Below are positions 23,453 to 33,477 of a stretch of 64,000 bases of DNA, in pieces; the stretch's first letter is position 1, and each line of letters opens with the position of its first letter. The DNA comes from Weeksellaceae bacterium (lineage in GTDB: Bacteria; Bacteroidota; Bacteroidia; Flavobacteriales; Weeksellaceae). The position numbers were made by a program, and so were the translations under genes. Under the pieces are notes generated by a model, which was not told where the DNA came from, ran no database searches, and saw only the letters and a list, made by a program, of their open reading frames with translations. The DNA is taken from NCBI GenBank assembly GCA_019459455.1, contig JAIBEX010000011.1, forward strand, positions 106,749-170,748, read 5' to 3'.

Positions 23453-25234
23453 GTGAAATTTTGTAAGATTTTTTTAGTTCTCATCACCTTCAATCTGAGC
23501 AGTTTTGTCTTTGCCCAGAACACGAATGAGGTGAAGAGCATACAGGCTCCTCAGCAAAAACTGGAGCATGCCATCAGCACGAAAGATGAAAATCAGGAAG
23601 CAGAGGCGTATGTGGATCTGGGGGATTTCTATCTGAACCAGAATAACCTGCCGAAAAGCGAAATTTATTATCAGAAGGCAAAGCAGATTTATGAAAAACT
23701 GAAAGATGAGAGAAATCTTTCTGCAGCCTCTCGAAAACTTGCACATGCACAGGAAAGACAGAATAAAAATACCGCCGCTGCGGCCAGTTATGATAAAGCA
23801 GCAAGTGCGGCAGCTTCTAAATATCAGACGGTCCTCAACTCAAATGATGCCAGCCGGGTTCGCAGCACTTCTCTGGAAAGTAAGAAGAAAGCGGTACAGC
23901 AAAGCATACAGATGAATGTGGAATACCGAAAGTCCGAGGAACTTTCGCAGGATTATCAGAACATGGCCGAAATAAATGTACAGCAAAACAATATTCCTGC
24001 AGCTACAAAAAATTTGGAGAATGCCTACGAGCTGAGTAAAAAAGAGGAACCCGCCAAGGCGTTGGAGATTAACCGTAAAACAGTGGACCTGCTTGTTGAA
24101 GAGAAATCCTTCGATAAAGCAATTGCCACAAAGAAGGAGGCCCTGAACGAAGACTTTGTACAGGAAAACAGCCAGGAAAAGGTTACCCAGATTCAGGAAC
24201 TGGCAGATATTTACCTTAAAAGTAACGATACGGAAAAGGCGGTGGAACTCCTGCAGAACTCCTATAAGCTGGCACTGCAGGAAAATCATACCGTTGAAGC
24301 CCACCGGAGCTTGATGAAACTGGACTCCCTTTTTGCAGCCGACGGTAATCCAGAGAAGGCGATTCCCCTGTACAAAAATTTCCTGTCCACCTTACCCACG
24401 CTGCTCACCGAAGACAGTTCGCTGGGAAATGTGAAGATGATGAAGGATATTGAAATCCGCATCGCACAACTTGAGAAAGAAAAATCTCTGCAGGAGCAGC
24501 TGCTGAAGAGGAAGAATTTATTCAACTATCTGCTCATTGGCGGTCTTTTCCTGGCGCTTTGTTTTATACTGTATGCTTTGCTGATGCAGAAAAAGCTGCG
24601 TATCCAGAACAAAAGAATAGAGCTCCAGTCTTTGCGGCGCGAAATGAATCCGCATTTCATCTTTAACAGTCTCAATTCCGTTAACCAGTTCATTGCAGAA
24701 AACAACGAGCTTGAAGCCAACCAATATCTCACCCGATTTTCCAAACTGATGCGCGGCGTGATGGAAAATTCCAAAGATGATTTTATTCCGCTGAATGAAG
24801 AACTTGATCTGCTTAAAAACTATCTGGCGCTCGAAAAAAGCCGTTTTCATGATAAATTCGAGTATGAAATTGAAGTGGATCCGGAACTGAAGGGCGACCA
24901 TATCCTTATTCCGGGCATGCTGATTCAGCCATTCCTGGAAAATGCAGTGTGGCACGGTCTCCGTTACAGGACCGATTCGGGAAACCTTCAACTTTCATTT
25001 AAGAAATCGGAAGACCGTATTTTTATAACCGTAACGGATAACGGGATCGGTATTCAGAAGAGTAAGGACCAGAAAACGGTGCACCAGAAACAGAGAAATG
25101 GACGGGGCATGAAGAATACTTTGGAAAGAATTTCCCTGCTCAATGACCTTTACCGTCGCAACATTACCTGCTCCGTGGACGACAGGAACGGTGAAGGAGG
25201 CGTACTGGTCACCTTAAAAATGAAATTAAAGTAA
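23453..25234 (+). CDS. TPR-containing LytS-type sensor histidine kinase
   Basis: 593 residues from the GTG at 23453, which gives a signal peptide (KIFLVLITFNLSSFVFAQ). Several periplasmic TPR-like repeats cover about 40-320 (AYVDLGDFYLNQNNLPKSEIYYQKA; ADIYLKSNDTEKAVELL). A coiled coil precedes a membrane helix at about 357-378. The His_kinase domain has H401 in REMNPHFIFNSLNSV and the HATPase domain has the N box FLENAVWHGL and G1 DNGIGI. It signals to the LytTR regulator that starts 2 bp after its stop. The direct repeats upstream suggest that the pair controls its own expression and that of the SIMPL and VWA genes. Confidence 0.92.
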   Translation: MKFCKIFLVLITFNLSSFVFAQNTNEVKSIQAPQQKLEHAISTKDENQEAEAYVDLGDFYLNQNNLPKSEIYYQKAKQIYEKLKDERNLSAASRKLAHAQERQNKNTAAAASYDKAASAAASKYQTVLNSNDASRVRSTSLESKKKAVQQSIQMNVEYRKSEELSQDYQNMAEINVQQNNIPAATKNLENAYELSKKEEPAKALEINRKTVDLLVEEKSFDKAIATKKEALNEDFVQENSQEKVTQIQELADIYLKSNDTEKAVELLQNSYKLALQENHTVEAHRSLMKLDSLFAADGNPEKAIPLYKNFLSTLPTLLTEDSSLGNVKMMKDIEIRIAQLEKEKSLQEQLLKRKNLFNYLLIGGLFLALCFILYALLMQKKLRIQNKRIELQSLRREMNPHFIFNSLNSVNQFIAENNELEANQYLTRFSKLMRGVMENSKDDFIPLNEELDLLKNYLALEKSRFHDKFEYEIEVDPELKGDHILIPGMLIQPFLENAVWHGLRYRTDSGNLQLSFKKSEDRIFITVTDNGIGIQKSKDQKTVHQKQRNGRGMKNTLERISLLNDLYRRNITCSVDDRNGEGGVLVTLKMKLK

Positions 25235-25235
25235 T

Positions 25236-25967
25236 ATGAGGATTACAGCGATAATAGTTGATGACGAGCATACTGCCCGAAAAGTCCTGTTAAATTACCT
25301 TAACAAATACTGTCCGCAGGTAGAAATCCTCGGCGAAGCCGCGAACATCCGGGAAGCCGTGCCGCTCATTGAGAAAGCACAGCCCCAATTGGTTTTCCTG
25401 GATGTGGAAATGCCCTACGGAAATGCCTTCGATGTGCTGGAGGCCACGAAGCACTGCCAGTTTGAAACCATCTTTATCACCGCCTTTTCAGAATATTCGT
25501 TGAAAGCCCTGAATCTGAGTGCGTCATATTATATCCTGAAACCCATTGACATCCAGGAGCTCATTACTGCCGTGGCAAAAGTTGCAGAAACTTTAGAACA
25601 AAAGCAAGCCTTCAGCCGTAATCAGGTCTTACTGGAAAACCTAAAGCAGAAACCGGATAAACAGCAGATCATCCTGCCCACGGTGCAGGGTTTTGATGTG
25701 GTGAAAATTGATGATATTGTCCGGTTGCAGGCCGATGGGAATTTCACGCACCTTTTCATGAAGGACGGAAGTCGGAAAATGGTCTGCCGCTTCCTGAAAT
25801 ATTTTGATGAGCTGCTGGATTTTCCGCTGGTACGCGTGCACAGATCGCACATTATCAATACCGTTTATGTAGCCTCCTATCACAGGAACGGGGAAATTGT
25901 GCTGAATGACGGCACGGAAATCGAAGTTTCATCCACCTACAAAGAGGCATTCCTAAAGCTATTTTAG
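25236..25967 (+). CDS. LytTR-family response regulator
   Basis: 243 residues. Receiver domain with D9-D10, phospho-acceptor D56 in VFLDVEMP and K102 in ILKP; LytTR DNA-binding domain about 140-243 ([27 protein letters not shown]). It starts 2 bp after the kinase stop codon, so the two form an operon. The acttggtgaa direct repeats at 22265-22295 and 23382-23412 are the most likely binding sites. Confidence 0.94.
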   Translation: MRITAIIVDDEHTARKVLLNYLNKYCPQVEILGEAANIREAVPLIEKAQPQLVFLDVEMPYGNAFDVLEATKHCQFETIFITAFSEYSLKALNLSASYYILKPIDIQELITAVAKVAETLEQKQAFSRNQVLLENLKQKPDKQQIILPTVQGFDVVKIDDIVRLQADGNFTHLFMKDGSRKMVCRFLKYFDELLDFPLVRVHRSHIINTVYVASYHRNGEIVLNDGTEIEVSSTYKEAFLKLF

Positions 25968-25998
25968 TTACGGTTCACGTCAATCCCTTACAATTCCT

Positions 25999-26006
25999 TA
26001 TTTTTG
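25999..26006 (+). promoter_or_regulatory. -7 element of hisS
   Basis: TATTTTTG (TAnnTTTG), 49 bp before the ATG at 26056, leaving a leader of about 44 nt. No clear -33. Confidence 0.5.
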
Positions 26007-26055
26007 CATTCGGAGGCAGATAATTTTTCGAATCCGCATAAAATACCGAATAGAA

Positions 26056-27417
26056 ATGAAGCCAAGCTTAGCGAAAGGGACCCGTGATTTCAGTGCCGGG
26101 GAAGTTATTAACAGAAGACAGATTATTAATACCCTTCAGAAAAATTTTGAACTTTTCGGTTTTCAGCCTTTAGAGACCCCAAGTTTTGAAAACCTGTCCA
26201 CCTTAACCGGGAAATATGGGGAAGAAGGCGACCGTCTGATTTTCAAGATACTTAATTCAGGCGATTATGCTTGCAAAGCAAAGGAGGAAGACTGGAACGC
26301 GAAGAATTCGCAAAAGCTGATTTCGCAAATCTCGGAAAAAGCTCTCCGTTATGACCTTACCGTACCTTTTGCCCGGTATGTCGCCATGAACCACGGACAG
26401 ATGGTCTTTCCATTCAAGCGTTACCAAATCCAGCCGGTTTGGCGTGCCGACCGTCCACAGAAAGGCCGTTTCAGGGAATTTTACCAGTGCGATGCCGATG
26501 TCGTGGGTTCCGAGAGCCTGTGGCAGGAAGTGGAACTTGTTCAGCTGTATTTAAAATCCTTTTCTGATCTGAAGATACCTGTAACCCTTCACCTGAACAA
26601 CCGCAAAGTGCTTTCGGGCCTCGCAGAATATGCAGGGATTTCCGACCAACTGATTGACTTTACCGTCGCCCTGGACAAACTTGACAAAATAGGGAAGGAG
26701 GGAGTCATAAAGGAACTTTTAGAAAAAAACATCGAACAAACCTCGATTGACAAGCTGGATTTCCTCTTTAGCCAAAGTGACGATGCCCTGCAAAATGTAA
26801 AGCAGCTTAAAGCGAAATTTCAAGGTATTGAAACCGGAACAAAAGGGGTAGAAGAACTTGAATTCGTGCTCATAAAATGTATGGAACTCGGCATTCCTTC
26901 GGACCAGTTGAAGTTTGATATCACCCTTGCCCGGGGCCTGGATTATTACACAGGCGCCATCTTCGAAGTGAAGGCCAACGGTGTGGAGATGGGTTCAATT
27001 GGCGGCGGCGGCAGGTACGACAACCTGACGGAGGTTTTTGGCGTTAAAAATATCCCCGGAATTGGGATCTCGTTCGGACTGGACCGGATCTATCTTGTAA
27101 TGGAAGAGCTTAACCTGTTCCCGGATAATACAGATTTCGGTGTGCATTATCTTTTCGCGAATTACGGTGAACAAGAATCTTTAGAAGCGTTGAAAATCAT
27201 TGCTCAGCTGCGTGGGAAGGGTATTTCTGCAGAACTGTATCCTGAACCTACCAAACTGAAGAAACAATTTACCTATGCCGAGAAGAAAGGAATTCCGAAC
27301 CTGGTTTTCTTCGGCGAACAGGAAATATATGAAGGAAAAATAACAGTAAAAGATCTGGCCAGTGGTGAACAGAAAAGCACTTCATTGCAGGAATTCTTCA
27401 ATAACTATACTGCATAG
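26056..27417 (+). CDS. hisS: Histidyl-tRNA synthetase
   Basis: 453 residues, a class II aminoacyl-tRNA synthetase. Motif 1 region near 20-45, motif 2 [16 protein letters not shown] stretch ([16 protein letters not shown] near 136-151), the histidine-specific [14 protein letters not shown] near 291-304 and motif 3 [15 protein letters not shown] near 334-348 are all visible. The C-terminal anticodon-binding domain covers about 360-450. Complete and standard. Confidence 0.97.
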   Translation: MKPSLAKGTRDFSAGEVINRRQIINTLQKNFELFGFQPLETPSFENLSTLTGKYGEEGDRLIFKILNSGDYACKAKEEDWNAKNSQKLISQISEKALRYDLTVPFARYVAMNHGQMVFPFKRYQIQPVWRADRPQKGRFREFYQCDADVVGSESLWQEVELVQLYLKSFSDLKIPVTLHLNNRKVLSGLAEYAGISDQLIDFTVALDKLDKIGKEGVIKELLEKNIEQTSIDKLDFLFSQSDDALQNVKQLKAKFQGIETGTKGVEELEFVLIKCMELGIPSDQLKFDITLARGLDYYTGAIFEVKANGVEMGSIGGGGRYDNLTEVFGVKNIPGIGISFGLDRIYLVMEELNLFPDNTDFGVHYLFANYGEQESLEALKIIAQLRGKGISAELYPEPTKLKKQFTYAEKKGIPNLVFFGEQEIYEGKITVKDLASGEQKSTSLQEFFNNYTA

Positions 27418-27478
27418 GGGGACAGTTTTAGCTGAGGTAGTCCTGATTTTATCATAGAACACAAAACAGAGGTAACAC

Positions 27479-28279
27479 ATGGAAAATTATCTGGACATTA
27501 ACCGCAGTTCCTGGAACGCAAAGGTGGAGCCCCATCTGAAATCAGATTTTTATTTTGTCGATGAATTCGTGAATGGCAGGACCTCACTGAATTCAATAGA
27601 ACTGGATCTTCTGGGAGACGTCAAGGGTAAGCAAATCCTTCACCTACAGTGTCATTTCGGTCAGGATTCCATTTCGCTTTCACGGTTAGGGGCGAAGGTG
27701 ACGGGAATCGATCTGGCAGACAAAGCGATTGATGCTGCACGGGATTTAGCCGCCCAATGTGGAACGGATACTGAGTTTGTGATTTCCGATGTCTATGAAC
27801 TTCCAAATGCTGTGGAAAGGAAATTCGATATCGTTTATACAAGCTACGGAACGATTGGCTGGCTTCCCGACCTTGATAAATGGGCCGGAGTAATCTCACA
27901 TTTCCTGAAACCGGGCGGCAAATTTATTTTTGTGGAATTCCATCCCGTCGTATGGATGTATGATGACGATTTTACGCACATAAAATACAGTTATTTCAAC
28001 GAGCAACCGATACTCGAAACCTACGAAGGTACCTATGCGAACCAAAATGCTCAACTGATCCAAGATTATGTAATGTGGAATCATCCAACGTCGGAGGTTC
28101 TGACTGCATTGTTGAATCACGGTTTGGTTCTCAACTCCTTTCAGGAGTATGACTGGTCTCCGTACCCTTGTTTTAGGCATAACGAAGAAGTAGAAGCGGG
28201 TAAATACCGAATACCTCAGTTCGGGAATAAAGTTCCACATGTATTTTCACTGGTGGCCACAAAAAAACTGCCCCACTAA
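27479..28279 (+). CDS. Class I SAM-dependent methyltransferase
   Basis: 266 residues. Motif I is ILHLQCHFGQDSISLSRLGAKV near 51-72 (the usual GxGxG is replaced by CHFGQDS, as in a known Bacteroidota subgroup). GIDLADKAIDAA gives the acidic SAM-binding residue, followed by FDIVYTSYGTIGWLPDL (motif II region) and FLKPGGKFIFVEFHP (post II). Substrate unknown. Located 61 bp after hisS. Confidence 0.88.
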   Translation: MENYLDINRSSWNAKVEPHLKSDFYFVDEFVNGRTSLNSIELDLLGDVKGKQILHLQCHFGQDSISLSRLGAKVTGIDLADKAIDAARDLAAQCGTDTEFVISDVYELPNAVERKFDIVYTSYGTIGWLPDLDKWAGVISHFLKPGGKFIFVEFHPVVWMYDDDFTHIKYSYFNEQPILETYEGTYANQNAQLIQDYVMWNHPTSEVLTALLNHGLVLNSFQEYDWSPYPCFRHNEEVEAGKYRIPQFGNKVPHVFSLVATKKLPH

Positions 28280-28290
28280 AGCAGGGCAGT
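28261..28290 (-). terminator. Terminator of the YtxH-like gene
   Basis: An eight-bp stem aactgccc/gggcagtt (28265-28272/28283-28290) with a T run on the reverse strand. It overlaps the last codons of the convergent methyltransferase gene. Confidence 0.75.
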
Positions 28291-28317
28291 TCTATGAAAT
28301 TTGAATTGTTGGTCAGA

Positions 28318-28584
28318 TTACATATGACTGTTAACGTCTGATTTAACTTCTTCCACTTTGTTTTCAGCTTTGTTTGTATATTCATTCGCTTTGTTCTGAA
28401 CTTGGGAAGCAACATCAGATGCTTTACTTTTCAGATCGTTACCGAATTTACCAAGATTATCTTTTGCAGTATTAAGTTTGTCCTTAACTGCCTGCTGTTC
28501 TTCAGGAGTTGCATTTTTGTATTTCCAGAAAGCCAATGCTCCCAGTCCTAATAATGCCAGCAGTCCATTTCTTTTAGTGCCCAT
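28318..28584 (-). CDS. YtxH-like small membrane-anchored helical protein
   Basis: 88 residues. A short hydrophobic N-terminus (GLLALLGLGALAFWKY) is followed by a long amphipathic, lysine/asparagine/alanine-rich helix (KDKLNTAKDNLGKFGNDLKS). This layout is that of YtxH-domain and similar general-stress proteins. Function unknown. Single-gene unit with its own terminator. Confidence 0.7.
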   Translation of the reverse strand: MGTKRNGLLALLGLGALAFWKYKNATPEEQQAVKDKLNTAKDNLGKFGNDLKSKASDVASQVQNKANEYTNKAENKVEEVKSDVNSHM

Positions 28585-28738
28585 AGTTTTAAGATTTTAA
28601 GTGTTATTTTATAATTTAAATGTTACACTTCTATCTGTAAAATCTATGCCAAAGGGAAATTAATGATTTTAAAATTTAGTTAAATAATTATATAATTTTC
28701 CCAAATCACCGTCGTTAAAAAAATAAGCAACTGCAACA

Positions 28739-29581
28739 TTATTCAAAAACATCAAAATGCTGCCCGTCAAACGATGCAAAGACCATGGTAGGATGACTGT
28801 CTTTATGATAAAAATTTCCGGCAGCATCAATTCCAATCGCACCGGCGAAGCCATCTATTTCCTTAAGTTCCGCAAATGTCTTTTCAAACGCACGTGAAAT
28901 GTCCATCCCGTCTGTGACGCGCGTAACGATCTTTGCAGCGGTAGCATTGCTGACAATGTCTTCGCCGACTCCAGTGCAGCTCACCGCGCAGGCTTTGTTG
29001 GCATAGTTTCCGGCAACCGTTGCTGAATCTGAAATCCTGCCCACCAGTTCGAAGCCTTTTCCTCCTGTTGAGGTAGCTGCTGCCAGCCTTCCTTTGCTGT
29101 CCAGTACGACACAGCCGACGGTTCCCAGCCCTCCATTTTTTATTTTTTCTTCATATTCTGTCCTTCTCTGCGGGATTTCGGGCGAAAAGTCTTCAACCCC
29201 ATGGTCAGCGGCGTACTTTTTAGCTCCTTCACCTCCCAATACCCGGTCATCTTCCTGCATGAGGGATGCAGCAATCAGAATTGGATTTTTTACCTGCTGG
29301 ATGTTGATGACCCCACTGAACTTCTGAGTTTCACCGCTCATCAGGGAAGCGCTCATCCGTATTTTTCCGTCACGCTGGATTTGTGAACCCTTGCCGGCGT
29401 TAAAGAGTTCATCGTCTTCCAGGAGGGATACCGCAAATACTGCTGTTTCTTCTGCAGTATGGTTCTGCAGATACTCAAAGGACCGTTGTGCAATGTTCTT
29501 CAGCGAATTTTGTTTGGCTGTTTTGGTATTGTGGGTTTGGCTGCTTTCGGAAAAAAAACCGCCGTGAATGATCAGTTTCAT
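28739..29581 (-). CDS. Isoaspartyl peptidase / plant-type asparaginase
   Basis: 280 residues, an Ntn-hydrolase that activates itself by cleaving before T154 in GGLGTVGCVVLD. The downstream AAATSTGG (about 167-174) and the glycine-rich NAGKGSQIQRDG are family signatures. These enzymes split beta-aspartyl dipeptides. Beside cyanophycinase and cyanophycin synthetase it most likely cleaves the beta-Asp-Arg released from cyanophycin into aspartate and arginine. It lies 77 bp downstream of the cyanophycinase on the same strand, so probably one operon. Confidence 0.92.
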   Translation of the reverse strand: MKLIIHGGFFSESSQTHNTKTAKQNSLKNIAQRSFEYLQNHTAEETAVFAVSLLEDDELFNAGKGSQIQRDGKIRMSASLMSGETQKFSGVINIQQVKNPILIAASLMQEDDRVLGGEGAKKYAADHGVEDFSPEIPQRRTEYEEKIKNGGLGTVGCVVLDSKGRLAAATSTGGKGFELVGRISDSATVAGNYANKACAVSCTGVGEDIVSNATAAKIVTRVTDGMDISRAFEKTFAELKEIDGFAGAIGIDAAGNFYHKDSHPTMVFASFDGQHFDVFE

Positions 29582-29658
29582 AAAAAATAATTGAAAGGTG
29601 TAGTGGTGGTTGTACGCTTTATAATCGCGGAAAATCCATTATTTAAAACCGCATGCCG

Positions 29659-30549
29659 CTATTTGCCGACTGTTGGAATAGGATTGTACTGCGAATTCTC
29701 AATCGTGAGTTCTTTGGTTTTGAGGTTGAAATGGTCGTTTACCGACATCACATGTACAATAAGGTTATCGATTGAAACCGGCTCACCCAGGTTAATGTTC
29801 GTTAAGTTTGTGTCCTTTATAAACCTGCCATCCACCAAAATCACAAGGCCGGAACCTACGGCGGTCATGGAGTCATCTTTGATGAAAAGTCCCGTGTCCT
29901 CACCCAGACCAATGCCTAAGGTGCGCGGGTTATTTACAACGGCCTGAAACAGTCTGCCAATACGGCCCCGCTGTACAAAATGGGTGTCTACAATCACATT
30001 GTCAATGAAACCGAGACCCTGTGTAGTTTTAATCTCACCTTTCAGCAGCGCTTCGCTGCTCGAACCCTGATAAATCATGTTTTCAGACGCAGCGGCAGCA
30101 CCCGCAGATGTTCCAGAATAAAGGAAATCGGTTTCCTGGTATTTTACGAGGATCGCATCATGAAACCGTGTACCGCCAAGGATTGACGTAAGTCTTAGTT
30201 GGTCTCCACCTGTAAACATCACTACATCTGCATTGTTTGCCCGTGCGACCATCGCGTCCGAATTGGCCTGTTCCCGATTCTGGATATCAAGGATATTGAC
30301 ATTTTTTGCCCCCAGAAACTCAAAAGCCTTCTTGTATTCCGGGCCAACAATTTGCGGGATTTGTGAAGCGGTGGTTATGACTTCAATAACCGAGTTTTCC
30401 TTATTCTTACTTTCGTTGATGATTTTGCGGAGAATTCCCCTTTCAAAGAAATTCAGATTTTTCTCCACACTCTGGTCGTACTCGGTTTCTGCAAAACTGC
30501 CTTTATTTACAGCACCACCGATAATCATTAATTTTCCTACAGGTTTCAT
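29659..30549 (-). CDS. cphB: Cyanophycinase
   Basis: 296 residues from the ATG at 30547-30549 (MKPVGKLMIIGG). A longer open frame starts upstream of the -7 element and is excluded. Serine hydrolase of peptidase family S51: the nucleophile S148 lies in YSGTSAGAAAAS, and FTGGDQLRLTSILGG and TQGLGFIDNVIVDTHFVQRGR are conserved. It degrades cyanophycin, multi-L-arginyl-poly-L-aspartate, to beta-Asp-Arg dipeptides in the cytoplasm. Divergent from the cyanophycin synthetase gene. Confidence 0.95.
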   Translation of the reverse strand: MKPVGKLMIIGGAVNKGSFAETEYDQSVEKNLNFFERGILRKIINESKNKENSVIEVITTASQIPQIVGPEYKKAFEFLGAKNVNILDIQNREQANSDAMVARANNADVVMFTGGDQLRLTSILGGTRFHDAILVKYQETDFLYSGTSAGAAAASENMIYQGSSSEALLKGEIKTTQGLGFIDNVIVDTHFVQRGRIGRLFQAVVNNPRTLGIGLGEDTGLFIKDDSMTAVGSGLVILVDGRFIKDTNLTNINLGEPVSIDNLIVHVMSVNDHFNLKTKELTIENSQYNPIPTVGK

Positions 30550-30555
30550 ACCCTG

Positions 30556-30563
30556 CAAATTTA
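30556..30563 (-). promoter_or_regulatory. -7 element at the cyanophycinase start
   Basis: The reverse strand reads TAAATTTG (TAnnTTTG), ending 6 bp before the ATG. It predicts a leaderless or nearly leaderless mRNA and fixes the start codon at 30549. Confidence 0.5.
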
Positions 30564-30740
30564 GGAAAATAATCAAGTGCAGTATTTTGAAAGATGTTTT
30601 TTCTCGGATTTTTCACGCAAAACTTTTATTTTCAAAAGGTTTGCATGTATTTTTTATACTGATAAAAAGAATAGAGTGAAAGTTTTTCTTTGAAACCACA
30701 AAAACTTTGTTGAGTACGCATACTTTTCAGGGATTTCATT

Positions 30741-30748
30741 TATCTTTG
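30741..30748 (+). promoter_or_regulatory. -7 element of the cyanophycin synthetase gene
   Basis: TATCTTTG (TAnnTTTG), 45 bp before the ATG at 30794. No TTG at the usual -33 distance. Confidence 0.5.
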
Positions 30749-30793
30749 ATAAAGAAAGTAAACAAAAATTAATAAACGACACTATTTTTTAAC

Positions 30794-33421
30794 ATGAGAA
30801 TCGAAAAAATACAGGCTCTCCGGGGACCCAATATATGGAGTATCCGCAGGAAAAAACTAATACAAATGCGCCTGGATCTGGAAGCGCTTGAGCACTTTCC
30901 AACCAACAAGATTCCGGGATTCCGCGAACGGATAGAAAAACTACTTCCCTCACTTTATACTCACCGATGCTCAGAAGGACATGAAGGCGGATTTTTCCAC
31001 CGTATTGAAATGGGAACCTGGATGGGTCATGTCATTGAACATATTGCCCTCGAAATTCAAACCCTGGCCGGAATGGACACCGGCTTTGGAAGGACACGTG
31101 AAACAAAGACGCCCGGCATCTATAATGTCGTTTTCAGCTATCTGGAAGAAAGTGCAGGTCTCTATGCTGGCGAAGAAGCGGTGAAAATTGCAACAGCGCT
31201 TGCGGATGATGTGGACTATGACATCAATGCCTGCATCCAGACCCTCAGAGAAATCCGCGAAAAAGTCCGTCTGGGGCCATCAACGGGAAGCATTGTAGAG
31301 GAGGCAGTGGCCAGAAGAATCCCCTGGATCAGGCTGGGCCGCAATTCACTGGTCCAGTTGGGTTATGGAGTCAATCAGCAGCGGTTTCAGGCTACCATCA
31401 CAGGGAAAACCAGTTCAATAGCAGTTGATATTGCCTGTAACAAGGAAGCGACAAAAAAAATGCTGGAGGAGGCCGCAATACCTGTTCCCTCCGGGGACCT
31501 TGCTGGGGACGAGGAAGACTTGCGCCGCATCATTGACAATATTGGCTATCCTGTCGTGTTGAAACCGTTAAGTGGTAATCATGGCAGGGGCCAGTCCATT
31601 AATGTCCGCGACTGGGATACCGCCGTTTTGGGTCTGGAGCATGCCAAAACTGTGTCTGCAAAAGTTATTGTTGAAAAATACATTACGGGATACGATTTCA
31701 GGATTCTCGTCATCAATCATAAAATGATCGCCGCCGCGCGCAGGGTACCTGCCCATGTGGTTGGTGATGGTGAGCTGAACATGCAGCAACTTATTGATAA
31801 AGAAAACCAGGATCCCCGAAGAGGCTATGGTCATGAAAATGTGCTTACAGAAATTACAGTAGATAAGGATACCTCTGAGTTGCTGGAAAAATTGGGCTAT
31901 ACCCTGGAATCCGTTCCACAAAAAGGGGAGGTGGTTTATCTTAAATCCACCGCAAACCTCTCCACGGGTGGGACATCCATAGATGTTACAGACATGGTTC
32001 ACCCCGAAAATGTAACGATGTGTGAACGTGTGTCGAAGATTATCGGACTGGATGTATGTGGAATCGATATCATGGCCGAAAATCTAACCCAGCCACTTAA
32101 GGAAAGTGGCGGTGCAATCCTTGAAGTTAATGCCGCACCCGGTTTCCGGATGCACCTGGCCCCGAGTGAAGGATTACCGAGGAATGTAGCAGCTCCTGTA
32201 GTGGATATGCTTTATCCGCCAGGCAGACCTTTTACAATTCCGATCATTGCGGTAACGGGAACCAATGGTAAGACTACCACGACCCGCCTGATCTCACATA
32301 TCGTAAAAAATAACGGCTACCGCGTAGGCTTCACCACTTCGGATGGTATCTACATTCAGAATACAATGCTTACGAAAGGTGACACGACCGGGCCGATCTC
32401 TGCGGAATTCATACTGAAAGATCCTACCGTTGAATTTGCGGTTCTGGAAACAGCAAGAGGTGGAATTCTCCGTTCCGGGTTAGGGTTCAGTCAGTGCGAC
32501 ATCGGCGTTCTTACCAATATAAAAGAAGACCATTTGGGACTAAGCGATATCCATAACCTAAAGGACCTTACAAGGGTAAAGAGGGTAGTGCTGGACAGTG
32601 TAAAGAAGAATGGATGGTGTATCCTGAATGCAGACGATGAATACTCCATGCGTCTCCTGAATGACCTGCCTGCCAAGGTAGCCATTTTCAGTATGGATGA
32701 GGACAATCCGCATATGCGGAAGTTCGCTAAAGAAGGTAAGACCACCTGCGTTTATGAGGATGGATACGTGACGATAAAAAAGGGCGACTGGAAGATCCGT
32801 ATTTCCAAAGTGAACAATATTCCGATCACGATGGAAGGCAAAGCCAAATTCATGATCGCAAACGTTTTGGCGGCAAGTTTGGCTACTTATCTACATGGTT
32901 TTGAGATCGAGGATATCGCAAACTCACTGCGAACTTTTATCCCCAGTGCCCAGCTTACACCCGGACGACTGAACATTTTCAACTTTAAGAACTTCAAGGT
33001 GATGATTGATTTTGCGCACAATGCTGCAGGATACGAGGCCATAGAAGATTTCCTGACCAACATCGAAAGCCCTAAAAAAATTGGGATTATTTCCGGAGTC
33101 GGGGACCGCAGAGATGAGGACATTCGCGAGTGTGGGAAGATCGCCGGCAGGATGTTTGACCATATTATCATCCGCAACGAAAAACACTTGCGTGGAAGGA
33201 CAGAAGAGCAGATAAACGGTTTGGTGATAGACGGGATCCAGTCTGCAGGAAAAAACCCAAGTTTTGAAATTATCCCCAAGGAAATAGAAGCGCTGAAACA
33301 CGCGATGAGCCTTGCCGAAGAGGGAACTTTCATTACCGCTTTAAGCGATGTCATCTCCAACGCGATCGACCTCGTACAGGAATACCAGCACAAGGAAATT
33401 CTGGAAGAAGGAATCCACTGA
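30794..33421 (+). CDS. cphA: Cyanophycin synthetase
   Basis: 875 residues, the normal length. The N-terminal domain (about 1-160) contains GHEGGFFHRIEMGTWMGHVIEHI. The ATP-grasp domain (about 215-470, VVLKPLSGNHGRGQSINV, AILEVNAAPGFRMHLAPS) adds aspartate. The Mur-ligase-like domain starts with P-loop VTGTNGKTTTTRLI near 486-500 and adds arginine to the side chains. Together they build the nitrogen-reserve polymer cyanophycin without ribosomes. Divergent from cyanophycinase and isoaspartyl peptidase, making a full synthesis and breakdown locus. Confidence 0.96.
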   Translation: MRIEKIQALRGPNIWSIRRKKLIQMRLDLEALEHFPTNKIPGFRERIEKLLPSLYTHRCSEGHEGGFFHRIEMGTWMGHVIEHIALEIQTLAGMDTGFGRTRETKTPGIYNVVFSYLEESAGLYAGEEAVKIATALADDVDYDINACIQTLREIREKVRLGPSTGSIVEEAVARRIPWIRLGRNSLVQLGYGVNQQRFQATITGKTSSIAVDIACNKEATKKMLEEAAIPVPSGDLAGDEEDLRRIIDNIGYPVVLKPLSGNHGRGQSINVRDWDTAVLGLEHAKTVSAKVIVEKYITGYDFRILVINHKMIAAARRVPAHVVGDGELNMQQLIDKENQDPRRGYGHENVLTEITVDKDTSELLEKLGYTLESVPQKGEVVYLKSTANLSTGGTSIDVTDMVHPENVTMCERVSKIIGLDVCGIDIMAENLTQPLKESGGAILEVNAAPGFRMHLAPSEGLPRNVAAPVVDMLYPPGRPFTIPIIAVTGTNGKTTTTRLISHIVKNNGYRVGFTTSDGIYIQNTMLTKGDTTGPISAEFILKDPTVEFAVLETARGGILRSGLGFSQCDIGVLTNIKEDHLGLSDIHNLKDLTRVKRVVLDSVKKNGWCILNADDEYSMRLLNDLPAKVAIFSMDEDNPHMRKFAKEGKTTCVYEDGYVTIKKGDWKIRISKVNNIPITMEGKAKFMIANVLAASLATYLHGFEIEDIANSLRTFIPSAQLTPGRLNIFNFKNFKVMIDFAHNAAGYEAIEDFLTNIESPKKIGIISGVGDRRDEDIRECGKIAGRMFDHIIIRNEKHLRGRTEEQINGLVIDGIQSAGKNPSFEIIPKEIEALKHAMSLAEEGTFITALSDVISNAIDLVQEYQHKEILEEGIH

Positions 33422-33449
33422 TTTTAATATCCTACTATAAACATGAAAT

Positions 33450-33472
33450 CCCGGCAGCGCCGGGCTTTTTTT
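33450..33472 (+). terminator. Terminator of cphA
   Basis: A GC-rich six-bp stem cccggc/gccggg with a 3-nt loop and a long T run, 29 bp past the cphA stop. Confidence 0.85.
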
Positions 33473-33477
33473 ATTGC

